Counted from the first letter of the stretch, positions 25,837 to 34,920 are shown. The stretch: DNA of 64,000 nucleotides from UBA8337 sp965662725 (GCA_965662725.1 CBFIIT010000002.1:90742-154741), one strand, 5' to 3'. Notes: generated by a model from the letters alone, not told the origin. Numbers and translations are program-made.

Positions 25837-26673
25837 TCACTCGGTTTCGACGTCGAACACGCTACCGTTCAGTGTTACGGCGTTGCCGTTCAGCATCAGC
25901 GTTTCCTCAATCGCATCTTCACGAATAAGGGCGAGGCCGGTTTGCCCGATACGCGCCACCAGCTCGCCGCCAATTCGTGCATCATCCGCCGCGCCGACCA
26001 TCAGCTTATCACCGTGTTGGCCATCCGCCTCAGCCAAGGCTAAGGCGTGTAATTTCTTGCGTAATTTGCCTTTGCGATGAGTGCGCGAAGTAACTTCTTG
26101 ACCGATAAAACAGCCTTTTTTGAAATCAATTGCCTGCATTTGCGCCAACCCATATTCAAGCGGAAACACAGTCCCCGGCGGCATATCCGATGCCCCTTCA
26201 GCAATCCCCAGTCGCAGCCGATTGGTGTGCCAATTATGAAGCGATTTTTCCGGCAGGCCGGTTTCAGGGGGATTGTCGAAAAAGCCGCGAAGCCCCAAAC
26301 CTTCATGGCGCGGGTCTTCGTAAAATCCGGCCATGGGCGGGCATGGAAATCCATCTTCCTGCCAAATTGCGTGAACTTGCTTATCGCTGATATTGAGGCT
26401 GATATCGGCGCGCAATTTATACAGGCCCAGCTTCTTCATCACCGTTTCTGCCTGGCTTGCATCCAAATCCAGCAGAAACATATCGTTCTCTATATAAATG
26501 ATGAAATCATGGAGCAGCTTGCCCTGCGGGGTCAGCAAAGCAGACATGACGCAGCTTCCGGCCTGCGGGGCAGCGACATTTTGCGTCACCAGATTTTGCA
26601 AAAACTCGACCCGGTCAGGGCCGCTGATTTCAATAAGGCAACGGTCGCTCAAAGTGGTTTGATAAATGCTCAT
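25837..26673 (-). CDS. ygfZ: YgfZ/GcvT-like folate-binding protein for Fe-S cluster maintenance
   Basis: YgfZ/IbaG57-type proteins bind tetrahydrofolate and support maturation or repair of certain 4Fe-4S enzymes. The 278-residue protein has an N-terminal GcvT-like fold (IEISGPDRVEFLQNLVTQNV) and the family signature KGCFIGQEVTSRTHRKG with the redox-active cysteine. In this window NadA, ETF-QO and possibly the glycosylase are Fe-S proteins, although no direct link is shown. It starts at ATG 26673, divergent from the glycosyltransferase-like gene. Confidence 0.9.
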   Translation of the reverse strand: MSIYQTTLSDRCLIEISGPDRVEFLQNLVTQNVAAPQAGSCVMSALLTPQGKLLHDFIIYIENDMFLLDLDASQAETVMKKLGLYKLRADISLNISDKQVHAIWQEDGFPCPPMAGFYEDPRHEGLGLRGFFDNPPETGLPEKSLHNWHTNRLRLGIAEGASDMPPGTVFPLEYGLAQMQAIDFKKGCFIGQEVTSRTHRKGKLRKKLHALALAEADGQHGDKLMVGAADDARIGGELVARIGQTGLALIREDAIEETLMLNGNAVTLNGSVFDVETE

Positions 26674-26756
26674 AAGTCAGATGTGCGCTGATTGAAGGTA
26701 AATTTCAAGTCCTGCTCTGTCTGGCATATGTGGGCTCATCGCTTTATAGTCGCGCC

Positions 26757-27656
26757 ATGGCAGCGAGCCGAAACCTGATTATATTACCGCCCGACCGGTT
26801 GGACGCATTTACCGCCACCGGCGTTTTGGCTGAATTGCTGGCTTTTGAGCCGTCGCGCGGCATTGATATTATCGCCCATGAAAACCAAGTGGCATTTTTT
26901 GCCGATGCGCCGGCAGCGCTCAATTTCATCACCCATGACAAGCCGTCCGGCATTATGCCGCGCTTGCAGCTTATGGGCGCGGTGATGGGGCGCAATTGGC
27001 ACCGGATAATTTCTTTGGCGCCGACGCGCTTGCCGTTTTTGCTATGGGCCAAGCACCGCCATATTTATAAATTTGACGCAGGGGTTTACGCGCTTCCGGC
27101 TTTATTTGCCGACAGCAAATTTCGCCCGCCGCATATTTTTATGCCTGATAAAGCGCATTTGGCTTTGCCCGAAACGCTTGCCCCAACCGCGCCGATTATC
27201 GTGCTTGCCATGCGAGAAAGCGGTCGCTCGGTTTGGGATTGGCGGCATTATGCCGAACTGGCATGGCGGTTGGCCGATAGCGTTGCGGCGTTAAAAACCG
27301 CCCATATTGTCGTTTTATCGCGGCCCGGTTGCCCAATTTCCGGCCCGCTTATGGATAATATTCCGGCCGGTCAAATCAGCCGCTTTGATGATTTATCCTA
27401 TGGGAAAAGTGCCGCGCTGATGCGCCGTGCCACGCTGATGGTCGGCACGGACAGATTGGCGGCCCGTATGGCGTCGGTTTCCGGCACTGATGTGGTGTTG
27501 CGGTTGGATCGCGAAGACAATCAAATGCGCGGGCGTCCTTACGGGCTTTATGTCGGCCATGATGTGGCTCAAGTGGCGCAGTATATAGCCACAAAAAACC
27601 GCTTGAAAAGTGAGACAGCCGAAGCCGCGTCTGCTAAGACAAAGGCACCAGATTGA
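26757..27656 (+). CDS. Divergent glycosyltransferase family 9-like protein
   Basis: The 299-residue protein resembles ADP-heptose:LPS heptosyltransferases in its two Rossmann-like halves. The N-terminal half begins NLIILPPDRLDAFTATGVLA. The C-terminal half has PIIVLAMRESGRSVWDWRHYAELAWRL, comparable to the donor-site region, and a late GTDRLAARMASVSGT that corresponds to the GPDTG-like region. The usual N-terminal GD and C-terminal motifs are degenerate, so activity and substrate are uncertain. Start is ATG 26757 or an in-frame GTG at 26730; neither has a clear ribosome site. pyrC follows after 31 bases. Confidence 0.6.
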   Translation: MAASRNLIILPPDRLDAFTATGVLAELLAFEPSRGIDIIAHENQVAFFADAPAALNFITHDKPSGIMPRLQLMGAVMGRNWHRIISLAPTRLPFLLWAKHRHIYKFDAGVYALPALFADSKFRPPHIFMPDKAHLALPETLAPTAPIIVLAMRESGRSVWDWRHYAELAWRLADSVAALKTAHIVVLSRPGCPISGPLMDNIPAGQISRFDDLSYGKSAALMRRATLMVGTDRLAARMASVSGTDVVLRLDREDNQMRGRPYGLYVGHDVAQVAQYIATKNRLKSETAEAASAKTKAPD

Positions 27657-27687
27657 TGGATAAAGAAAGACGGGCAGGTTAGTCAAA

Positions 27688-29013
27688 ATGACAGTAGAAA
27701 ATTTTGATCTCCTCATTCGCGGCGCCACTTTGGCGACGGCTGAGGGCAGCGAACAAACCGATATTGCGATTAAAGACGGGCGTTTCGCGGCGATTGGCGA
27801 TTTGGCTGATGCATCGGCTGATGAAACGCTGGATGTAAACGGTTTGACGGTTTTGCCCGGCGTCATTGACACACAAGTGCATTTTCGCGAACCCGGCATT
27901 GAGCATAAAGAAGATTTGCAATCCGGCTCTTTGGCAGCCGTGATGGGCGGCGTTACGGCAGTATTTGAAATGCCGAACACCAAACCGCCGACCACCAGCA
28001 AGGAAGCGATTGAAGATAAAGTAAAGCGCGGGCGTGACCGCATGCATTGCGATTTTGCTTTTTATGTCGGCGGCACGCATGAAAACGCAGCTCAATTGCC
28101 GGAGCTTGAGCGGATGGATGGCATTTGCGGGGTTAAGGTTTTCATGGGCTCCTCAACCGGTAATTTGCTGGTGCCTGATGATGATGGTGTCGGCGATATT
28201 TTGAAACATATCAAACGCCGCGCCGCGTTTCATAGCGAAGATGAATATCGTTTGCGCGAACGTCGTCCGCTGGCTGAAACCGGCAAAGTGGAAACGCATC
28301 CGGTTTGGCGCGATGATGAGGCGGCGATCTCATCAACCCGCCGGCTGATTAAACTGGCCCGCGAAGCCAATCAAGAAATTCACGTCTTGCACGTCACCAC
28401 GGAAGAAGAAATGCAAATGCTGGCCGCCAATCGCGACATTGTTTCGGTGGAAGTAACACCGCAACATCTGACTTTGGTGGCGCCGCAGGCTTATGAGGAA
28501 ATCGGCACTTATGCGCAAATGAACCCGCCCATTCGTGGGGCGCGACACCGCGCAGCACTTTGGAAAGCGCTTGAGCAGGGCATTGTTGATGTGCTCGGCT
28601 CTGACCATGCGCCGCATACGAAAGAAGAAAAAGCCGAGGCTTATCCGCACTCTCCGGCCGGTATGCCGGGCGTGCAAACCCTATTGCCGGTGATGCTGGG
28701 GCATATGGCAGAGGGTAAGCTGTCGCTTGAGAAACTGGTGAGCTTGACCAGCTTGAATGCGGTGAAACTGTTTAATATTAAAGAAAAAGGCGAGGTTAAA
28801 ATCGGCAATCATGCAGATTTGACCTTTGTCGATTTGAAGCGCAGTGAAACCATTTCCGAAGATTGGGTCGCCTCGCGTTGCGGCTGGTCGCCTTTTACCG
28901 GTCGCACTGTCACCGGCTGGCCGGTTGGTACGATGGTTCGCGGCACACGGGTTATGTGGCAGGGCGAATTGACCGCCCCGTCAACCGGTCAACCGGTGAA
29001 ATTTGATATTTAG
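27688..29013 (+). CDS. pyrC: Dihydroorotase
   Basis: Dihydroorotase cyclises carbamoyl-aspartate to dihydroorotate in pyrimidine synthesis. The 441-residue amidohydrolase has the metal ligands DTQVHFREPG near residue 70, the probable carboxylated lysine in GVKVFMGSSTG, metal-binding His in AAFHSEDEYR and HVLHVT, and the catalytic Asp in GSDHAPHTKEEK. Length and motifs fit a catalytically complete enzyme, not an inactive PyrC' partner. No aspartate carbamoyltransferase gene lies nearby. The acuI-like gene follows after 12 bases. Confidence 0.93.
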   Translation: MTVENFDLLIRGATLATAEGSEQTDIAIKDGRFAAIGDLADASADETLDVNGLTVLPGVIDTQVHFREPGIEHKEDLQSGSLAAVMGGVTAVFEMPNTKPPTTSKEAIEDKVKRGRDRMHCDFAFYVGGTHENAAQLPELERMDGICGVKVFMGSSTGNLLVPDDDGVGDILKHIKRRAAFHSEDEYRLRERRPLAETGKVETHPVWRDDEAAISSTRRLIKLAREANQEIHVLHVTTEEEMQMLAANRDIVSVEVTPQHLTLVAPQAYEEIGTYAQMNPPIRGARHRAALWKALEQGIVDVLGSDHAPHTKEEKAEAYPHSPAGMPGVQTLLPVMLGHMAEGKLSLEKLVSLTSLNAVKLFNIKEKGEVKIGNHADLTFVDLKRSETISEDWVASRCGWSPFTGRTVTGWPVGTMVRGTRVMWQGELTAPSTGQPVKFDI

Positions 29014-29025
29014 TAGGAGAATATA

Positions 29026-30006
29026 ATGTCAGACAGTTTTCGCGCGCTGCGATTGAATAAAAATGATGACGGCCAAAGCCATGAATTTGTTGAATTGACT
29101 GAAAATGATTTGATGGAAGGCGATGTCACTGTCGCGGTTTCTCATTCAACATTGAATTATAAAGACGGTTTGGCGCTGACCGGCGCGTCGCCGGTCGTGC
29201 GCGTATGGCCGATGATTCCGGGCATTGATTTTGCCGGCACGGTCGAAAAATCAGAGCATGCGGATTTTAAAGAAGGCGATAATGTCATTTTGAATGGCTG
29301 GGGTGTCGGCGAAACGCATTTTGGTGGCTATGCCGGCAAAGCGCGGGTTAAAGGCGACTGGCTGGTCAAGCGGCCTGACAGTATTTCAGCCGCGCAAAGC
29401 ATGGCCATTGGCACAGCCGGTTATACGGCGATGTTATGCGTTATGGCTTTGGCGGATGTGCCGAAAGATGCCGGTGAAATTTTGGTTACCGGCGCGGCCG
29501 GTGGCGTCGGCTCCGTCGCTTTGGCGCTGCTGTCAAAAATGGGATATCAGGCGGTTGCTTCAACCGGCCGGATGGAAGAGGAAGCCTATTTGACCGGACT
29601 TGGCGCATCGCGGGTGATTGACCGCAATACGCTATCTGAAAAAGGCCGTCCGTTGGATAAAGAACAATGGGCCGGCGTGGTCGATGCGGTTGGCAGCCAT
29701 ACTTTGGCCAATGCGATTGCGCAGACCAAATATGGCGGCACGGTCGCGGCTTGCGGTTTGGCGCAAGGGCCGGATCTGCCGGCAACAGTCATGCCATTTA
29801 TCTTACGCGGCGTGACTTTGGCCGGTATTGATAGCGTTATGGCACCGCGTGCCAAGCGCGAGGCGGCATGGGCGCATCTGGCCGAGCATCTGGATTTGGC
29901 GAAACTTGATGCCATGTCGAGCCCGGCCAGCTTGGATGATCTGCCTGAATTGGGGCAGAAAATCCTCGCCGGTCAAACCCGCGGTCGTGTGATTGTTGAA
30001 ATCTAA
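29026..30006 (+). CDS. acuI: AcuI/YhdH-type acryloyl-CoA reductase (MDR family)
   Basis: This is a zinc-free medium-chain NADPH-dependent reductase of the YhdH/AcuI group, which reduces acryloyl-CoA to propionyl-CoA. The 326-residue protein shows STLNYKDGLALTG, PGIDFAGTVE, the cofactor loop GAAGGVGSVALALL and the C-terminal GQTRGRVIVEI, all characteristic of the group. In marine alphaproteobacteria AcuI handles toxic acryloyl-CoA from DMSP or 3-hydroxypropionate metabolism. No DMSP lyase or dmd gene is in this window, so that role is inference. TAGGAGAATATA precedes the ATG. Confidence 0.85.
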   Translation: MSDSFRALRLNKNDDGQSHEFVELTENDLMEGDVTVAVSHSTLNYKDGLALTGASPVVRVWPMIPGIDFAGTVEKSEHADFKEGDNVILNGWGVGETHFGGYAGKARVKGDWLVKRPDSISAAQSMAIGTAGYTAMLCVMALADVPKDAGEILVTGAAGGVGSVALALLSKMGYQAVASTGRMEEEAYLTGLGASRVIDRNTLSEKGRPLDKEQWAGVVDAVGSHTLANAIAQTKYGGTVAACGLAQGPDLPATVMPFILRGVTLAGIDSVMAPRAKREAAWAHLAEHLDLAKLDAMSSPASLDDLPELGQKILAGQTRGRVIVEI

Positions 30007-30012
30007 AAGCCT

Positions 30013-30795
30013 TTAGAAAATTGAATAAGCGCCGTCGATAACGAATAAATCGCCTGAATGATAAGTCGATGCATCCGATGTCAAATAAACGGCAATACCG
30101 CCAAAATCTTCCGGTTCGCCCCAGCGACGAGCCGGAACACGCGGGATAACATTTTTCTCAAAACTGTCATTGCCTTGCGCACCGGCTGTCATATCGGTTG
30201 CAATCCAGCCCGGCAAAATTGAATTGGCGCGCACGCCATGGCGCGCATGCTCAACCGCAATCGCTTTCATCATTGAAATTACCGCGCCTTTTGTGGCGGC
30301 ATAATGCTGGTTGCGCGCCGCGCCTTCAATCGCGGCAAGGCTGGCAACGCCGACCAATGAACCGCCCGGGTCACCGTTTTTGGCCCGCTCAACCATATGT
30401 TTGGCCGCCGCGCGCAAAGTGAAAAATACGCCGTCAAGATTAACCGCCAAAACATCGCGATAGGCTTGAGTATCCATTTCAGGAAATGAGCCGGCCAGTT
30501 TGCCGATACCGGCATTGGCGAACACGCTATCGACACGACCCATTTGCGCCACTGTGTCTTCGAATGCGGCGGCAACAGCCGCTTCATCGGCAACATTGAC
30601 GTTCCAGCTTTGCGCCTTCACGCCATGGCCGGAAAGTTCAGCGACAGCTTTTTCATTATTCGCTTCATTGGTGCCCCAAATGGCAATATCTGCACCGGCT
30701 TGTGCCATGGCTGATGCCATGCCTAGTCCAATGCCGCGATTACCGCCGGTAACCAAGGCAACTTTGCCGCTTAAATCAAATGGTTGATATCCCAT
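30013..30795 (-). CDS. Short-chain dehydrogenase/reductase
   Basis: This classical 260-residue SDR has the NAD(P) motif TGGNRGIGLGMA, NAG (FANAGIGKL), catalytic Ser (GVASLAA), the YxxxK pair (HYAATKGAVISM) and the C-terminal DGAYSIF. It resembles gluconate 5-dehydrogenase and 3-oxoacyl reductases, but the substrate cannot be assigned. I chose the ATG at 30795 because GGGAGAG precedes it. It is convergent with the acuI-like gene, with 6 bases between stops. Confidence 0.88.
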   Translation of the reverse strand: MGYQPFDLSGKVALVTGGNRGIGLGMASAMAQAGADIAIWGTNEANNEKAVAELSGHGVKAQSWNVNVADEAAVAAAFEDTVAQMGRVDSVFANAGIGKLAGSFPEMDTQAYRDVLAVNLDGVFFTLRAAAKHMVERAKNGDPGGSLVGVASLAAIEGAARNQHYAATKGAVISMMKAIAVEHARHGVRANSILPGWIATDMTAGAQGNDSFEKNVIPRVPARRWGEPEDFGGIAVYLTSDASTYHSGDLFVIDGAYSIF

Positions 30796-30919
30796 AATGC
30801 TCTCTCCCTTAGGCTTCAACTTTACTCATGACTATATCGGCTCCTAGCGTCAAGCCAAGCAGAAAGCAGCCTTAATGTCAGGCTTTGACGACGCGCTATG
30901 GCAGTGGCAAGCTGTCGCC

Positions 30920-31357
30920 ATGGGTATGCGATTCCTTATTTTATGTGCGCTGCTATGGCCACTTAACGCGCTGGCTGATACGCGGGAACTGACCGTGTCG
31001 ACTTTGGATGGTCGCGTGCTGGCATTTCAAGTGACGCTGGCTGATACGCCGGAAAGACAGCAGCGCGGCTTGATGTTTGTCAAATCCATGCCGCCTCAAC
31101 ACGGCATGTTATTTCCGAAAAACCCGCCGCGCATAGCACATTTTTGGATGCGCAACACGCTGATACCTCTGGATTTGGTGTTTATTTTACCGGGTGGCAT
31201 GATTGGCCAAATCGTCACCCGCATGGATACGCAATCAGACCGCCGCACCAGCTCGCTGGAAAAAGTCAGCGCTGTATTGGAAATAAATGCCAATGAGGCA
31301 AAGCAACTGAAAATCGGCGTCGGTGATATTGTCTCCATGCCGGGGGTTCAATTCTGA
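30920..31357 (+). CDS. DUF192 family exported protein
   Basis: The 145-residue product has a short signal peptide (MRFLILCALLWPLNALA) and then a complete DUF192 domain: ERQQRGLMFVKSMPPQHGML, AHFWMRNTLIPLDLVFI and the C-terminal LEINANEAKQLKIGVGDIV. The family's biochemical role is unknown to me. The start is uncertain, because ATGs at 30920 and 30926 both give a signal peptide. An upstream extension to 30875 would bury it. The stop overlaps the SRAP start by one base (TGATG). Confidence 0.82.
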   Translation: MGMRFLILCALLWPLNALADTRELTVSTLDGRVLAFQVTLADTPERQQRGLMFVKSMPPQHGMLFPKNPPRIAHFWMRNTLIPLDLVFILPGGMIGQIVTRMDTQSDRRTSSLEKVSAVLEINANEAKQLKIGVGDIVSMPGVQF

Positions 31358-32058
31358 TGTGCGGACGTTTTGCCCTGACCACGGCGCCGGAAGATTTGCG
31401 CCAAATGGTTGATTTCTCAAATCGGATAAATTTCCCGGCCCGATATAATATCGCTCCGACACAACCGATCAGTGTTATTCGTGCCGTGCCGGGTCGTGAA
31501 ATGGCTTTGGTGCAATGGGGGCTGGTGCCGCCTTGGCTGAAGCCCGAGCAAGTAACCGATAAAGCGTCGCGTCCACAAATAAATGCGCGCGCGGAGACCA
31601 TTACCGAAAAGCCCAGTTTTAAAAACGCGTTTCGCCGTCGCCGTTGCCTCATTCCATCGGATGGGATTTATGAATGGGATCGCTCGCTCGGTCAGCCCTA
31701 TCGGATTCATAGAGAAGATGGGCAGGCGTTTTTCATGGCCGGTATTTGGGAAATCTGGAATGGCGCGGATGGCAGTGAAATTGAAACTTGCGCGATTATC
31801 ACCACCGCCGCGAATGATAAATTAAGCGCTGTGCATCATCGTATGCCGGCGCTGATTAAGCCGGACTTGGCTGACGATTGGCTGGCCACCCCTGAGACCG
31901 AAGCGGAAAAATTACTTTCTCTTTTGGGCGATGAGCCGCAAGATGATTTTATCGCCACGCCGATATCGAAACGGGTCAATAAGGTGGCAGAAGATGATGC
32001 GGCGCTTTGGGATGAGCATATTGTCGAAGCGCCGGCCAAACAGATGGATTTGTTTTAA
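31357..32058 (+). CDS. SRAP-domain abasic-site protein (YedK/HMCES family)
   Basis: SRAP proteins crosslink through Cys2 to abasic sites in single-stranded DNA, shielding them during replication. The 233-residue protein has MCGRFA at the N-terminus (Cys2 present), RYNIAPTQP, the active-site INARAETI block, RCLIPSDGIYEW and the HHRMPAL motif with the catalytic His. The last six residues, KQMDLF, resemble a beta-clamp-binding pentapeptide. Translation is coupled to the DUF192 gene by a TGATG overlap. Confidence 0.92.
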   Translation: MCGRFALTTAPEDLRQMVDFSNRINFPARYNIAPTQPISVIRAVPGREMALVQWGLVPPWLKPEQVTDKASRPQINARAETITEKPSFKNAFRRRRCLIPSDGIYEWDRSLGQPYRIHREDGQAFFMAGIWEIWNGADGSEIETCAIITTAANDKLSAVHHRMPALIKPDLADDWLATPETEAEKLLSLLGDEPQDDFIATPISKRVNKVAEDDAALWDEHIVEAPAKQMDLF

Positions 32059-32068
32059 GGAGCTGCCT

Positions 32069-32923
32069 ATGGCTGTTATTGACCATATTATTATTGCCGT
32101 TGAAGAGCTTGAGCAGGCCAGCAAAGATTATGCGCTAATGCTTGGGCGCGCGCCAAGCTGGCAAGGCACGCATCCCGATTACGGCAGTGCCAACACACTG
32201 TTTCGCTTGGATAATTGCTATTTGGAATTGCTTGCAGCCGACGATAAAAATGGTGGAGAGGGGTGGGCCGGTGACATGATACGCGGCGTGCTGGAGACAC
32301 GTGGGCAATCGCTTTGCGCTTTGGTTTTCGGCACTGAGGATTGCGACGGATTTTTGGAAAATGCCCGCGCGCATGGGCTTGAAGTGTCCGAGCCGGTGGC
32401 CGGTCATGGCATTGACACGGTTAGCGGCAAGAAGCGAACTTGGCGCAATATGCATTGGGATGCGGCGGCAGCGCGCGGTATTTTTTCTTTTTGTATTCAG
32501 CATGATGATTTATCGGCCCTGCCTATGGCGGCAATAGAAGGTGAGGGCGCGGTCAGCGCGGTTGACCATGTTGTGGTGCAAACAAAAAGCGCGGCGGCGG
32601 CGAAAAAGTTTTATGGCGATCAGCTTGGTATTCGCTTGGCCTTGGAACAAGACGTACCTGATTGGGGCGGCACGCAAATTTTCTTTCGTAGCAATTCGAT
32701 GAGTATTGAGGTGATTGCCTCGGATAAGGCGAAAGATGAAGATCGCCTGTGGGGCTTGGCGTTGAAAACCGATAATATTATTGCGACGCAAAACCGCCTC
32801 GCCAGTGCCGGAATAGCAGTGTCGGAAGTGCGCGACGGTCGCAAACCCGGCACTAAAGTATGCACTGCAAAATCGCATGTGTTGGATGTGCCGACTTTAT
32901 TGATTGAGCATCGGAAAGATTAA
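32069..32923 (+). CDS. Two-domain VOC (glyoxalase-like) protein
   Basis: The 284-residue protein contains a complete N-terminal VOC half (VIDHIIIAVEELEQASKDYA to FSFCIQHDD) of the Glyoxalase-like type and a second VOC repeat (AVDHVVVQTKSAAAAKKFYG to LLIEHRKD). VOC enzymes use a metal in dioxygenase, lyase or isomerase reactions. The substrate here is unknown. The start ATG 32069 has AAGGAG just upstream. A longer frame reaching into the SRAP gene is rejected. It follows SRAP by 10 bases, and its stop overlaps the convergent Sua5 gene by 4. Confidence 0.8.
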   Translation: MAVIDHIIIAVEELEQASKDYALMLGRAPSWQGTHPDYGSANTLFRLDNCYLELLAADDKNGGEGWAGDMIRGVLETRGQSLCALVFGTEDCDGFLENARAHGLEVSEPVAGHGIDTVSGKKRTWRNMHWDAAAARGIFSFCIQHDDLSALPMAAIEGEGAVSAVDHVVVQTKSAAAAKKFYGDQLGIRLALEQDVPDWGGTQIFFRSNSMSIEVIASDKAKDEDRLWGLALKTDNIIATQNRLASAGIAVSEVRDGRKPGTKVCTAKSHVLDVPTLLIEHRKD

Positions 32924-33870
32924 TCGGCCGCGCGCGCCAATCTATCGTTAATCGCTTCGCCCAGCCCGTCTGTCGGTATCGGCATGACGGCCAATGTTTT
33001 GCCTTGATTTTGCGCCGCTGCATCGGCTTTGTGCAGGGCAGTAAATAAAGCCGCTGCCGCTTCAGCCAAGTCACCATTGGCACTCAAATTCATGAAACAA
33101 TCAGCCGCTGCGTTCGGCCCAAACCCGATAAGCAATTCAGTCGCCGTCGCATTTTCGACGTCAAGTCGAATGGCAGTTTGCGGTGCATAATGGCGCGCCA
33201 AACGCCCCGGTGCCAATCGTGCGGTTTCGGCTTTTTCTTGCGGCGGCTCGGCCAGTTTCTTCGCAAGAAATTTTTCAATATCAGCGCGCGCAATGCCACC
33301 GGCGCGCAGCCAAAGCGGTGTTTCTGATAGGCAGCCAACAATGCTCGATTCAACGCCGATAACGCAATCGCCGCCATCCAAAACATCAATTTCGGGGAGT
33401 AAATCCGTCACATGCATCACAGTGCTGGGGCTGAGCCGACCGGATGGATTGGCACTGGGGGCGACCAGCGGCAGGCCTATCTCAGTCAATAAGGCTTGTG
33501 CCGTCGGATGCGCCGGAAGTCGCAAAGCAATGGTATCCAGACCGGCTGAAGCGAGCGGGTCAACCGGACAATCTTTCTGTCTTGGTACAACCAGCGTTAA
33601 TGGGCCGGGCCAAAACCGCGCCGCCAATTTTTCGGCCATTTGATTAAATTGTCCAAGCCGATGTGCCATATCCATATCGCCAATATGGCAAATTAGCGGA
33701 TTGAATTGCGGCCTTTTCTTGGTCGCGTAAATGGCCGCAATGGCAGCCGCATTGGTGGCGTCACCGGCCAATCCGTAAACCGTCTCGGTCGGCATGGCCA
33801 GCAAGCCACCCTGTTTCAGTGTCCCGACGCAGGCGGCGATGCCCGCCGCATTTGCGGGATGAACAGTCAT
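32920..33870 (-). CDS. L-threonylcarbamoyladenylate synthase (Sua5 type)
   Basis: This enzyme makes threonylcarbamoyl-AMP from threonine, bicarbonate and ATP for t6A37 of ANN-decoding tRNAs. The 316-residue protein is the long Sua5 form: a TsaC/YrdC domain (LLAMPTETVYGLAGDA, KKRPQFNPLICHI, FWPGPLTLVV, APSANPSGRLSPS), then a linker and a C-terminal Sua5 domain. SPGMLARHYAP-like residues appear as APGRLARHYAP. It is adjacent, with no gap, to the upstream SDR gene on the same strand. Confidence 0.94.
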   Translation of the reverse strand: MTVHPANAAGIAACVGTLKQGGLLAMPTETVYGLAGDATNAAAIAAIYATKKRPQFNPLICHIGDMDMAHRLGQFNQMAEKLAARFWPGPLTLVVPRQKDCPVDPLASAGLDTIALRLPAHPTAQALLTEIGLPLVAPSANPSGRLSPSTVMHVTDLLPEIDVLDGGDCVIGVESSIVGCLSETPLWLRAGGIARADIEKFLAKKLAEPPQEKAETARLAPGRLARHYAPQTAIRLDVENATATELLIGFGPNAAADCFMNLSANGDLAEAAAALFTALHKADAAAQNQGKTLAVMPIPTDGLGEAINDRLARAAD

Positions 33871-34827
33871 TTATTTTTTCGCAGCTTTCTTGCGCGGGGC
33901 GGCCTTTTTGGCTGGTGCTTTTCTGGTCGCCGGTTTCTTAGCAGCCGGTTTCTTAGCCGCTGTTTTTTTGGCAGGCGCTTTCTTGACTGCCGGTTTTTTA
34001 GCAGGCGCCTTTTTCGCGATTGCTTTTTTCGCGGCCGGTTTTTTACCGCCGGTAATGAGATTGGCAGGCAATAGGCTGAAAATAGCGCAGAGGGTTGAAT
34101 AAAGCGCGCCGTGAATAATCACCGGCCCGTTGCCGGTGCGAACAGCCAAATGCGTCTCGCGGACAACACGCGGCGCGGTCAGCCAAACGAATTTCGGCAT
34201 TTTGTTCATCCGGTCGCGTGTGCCGGCAACATCATGAATTTCGGTATATGTATAGCCCGGGCATGAGGCGACAACATTGACACCGCGCGGGCGCAATTCG
34301 CTATACAGGCTTTGGCTGAAAGATTTCACATAAGCCTTGATCGGCCCATAAAGTGTATTGCCCGGCGTGCCCGGCAAATAGGCCGCGACAGAAGCGATGT
34401 TAACGATATAGCCGTGCCCGCGCTTGGCCATATCGGCGGCAAAAATATGCGCCAATTCGGTCAGACCGGTCAGCATCACCTGCACCATATCTTGTTGGGT
34501 TTTCCATTTTGATTTGGTGAAACTTTCGGCCACGCCATAACCGGCATTATTGACCAGATAGTCGATGGTAATTTTCTTCTTTTTGATTTCCGCCGCCAGT
34601 TTGGCCGGGGTTTCCGGCTTTGCCATATCAGCAGTGATGACAGTTACTTTTGTGCCATAGGCTTTTTCCAGCTCTTTGGCCAATTTATTGAGGCGCGGTG
34701 CACGCCGTGCCGTAATGACCAGATCATAATCGCGCTGTGCCAAATAGCGGGCATAGTCGCGGCCAATGCCGGATGACGCGCCGGTAATTAACGCGGTTCC
34801 CTCACGGGTTTTTTGCTGTGTGGCCAT
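33871..34827 (-). CDS. Short-chain dehydrogenase with a histone H1-like Lys/Ala-rich tail
   Basis: Residues 1-260 form a complete SDR: ITGASSGIGRDYARYLA, NNAGYGVAES, catalytic Ser (NIASVAAY) and YGPIK as the YxxxK pair. A hydrophobic stretch follows (about 245-258), then about 57 residues made almost only of Lys, Ala and Pro in PAKK/AAKK-like repeats. Such tails are known from H1-like DNA-binding proteins and from some PHA-granule or nucleoid proteins. The DNA encoding the tail is a low-complexity repeat. AGGAG precedes ATG 34827. Substrate and tail function are unknown. Confidence 0.85.
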   Translation of the reverse strand: MATQQKTREGTALITGASSGIGRDYARYLAQRDYDLVITARRAPRLNKLAKELEKAYGTKVTVITADMAKPETPAKLAAEIKKKKITIDYLVNNAGYGVAESFTKSKWKTQQDMVQVMLTGLTELAHIFAADMAKRGHGYIVNIASVAAYLPGTPGNTLYGPIKAYVKSFSQSLYSELRPRGVNVVASCPGYTYTEIHDVAGTRDRMNKMPKFVWLTAPRVVRETHLAVRTGNGPVIIHGALYSTLCAIFSLLPANLITGGKKPAAKKAIAKKAPAKKPAVKKAPAKKTAAKKPAAKKPATRKAPAKKAAPRKKAAKK

Positions 34828-34920
34828 TTCAAACTCCTGGATTGCACTCGCTAACAGATTAGTTATGTTGGTAGCAAGTTGAGAGTTTCATGCCAAGCCC
34901 ATAAGGGCATTGAGGATATT

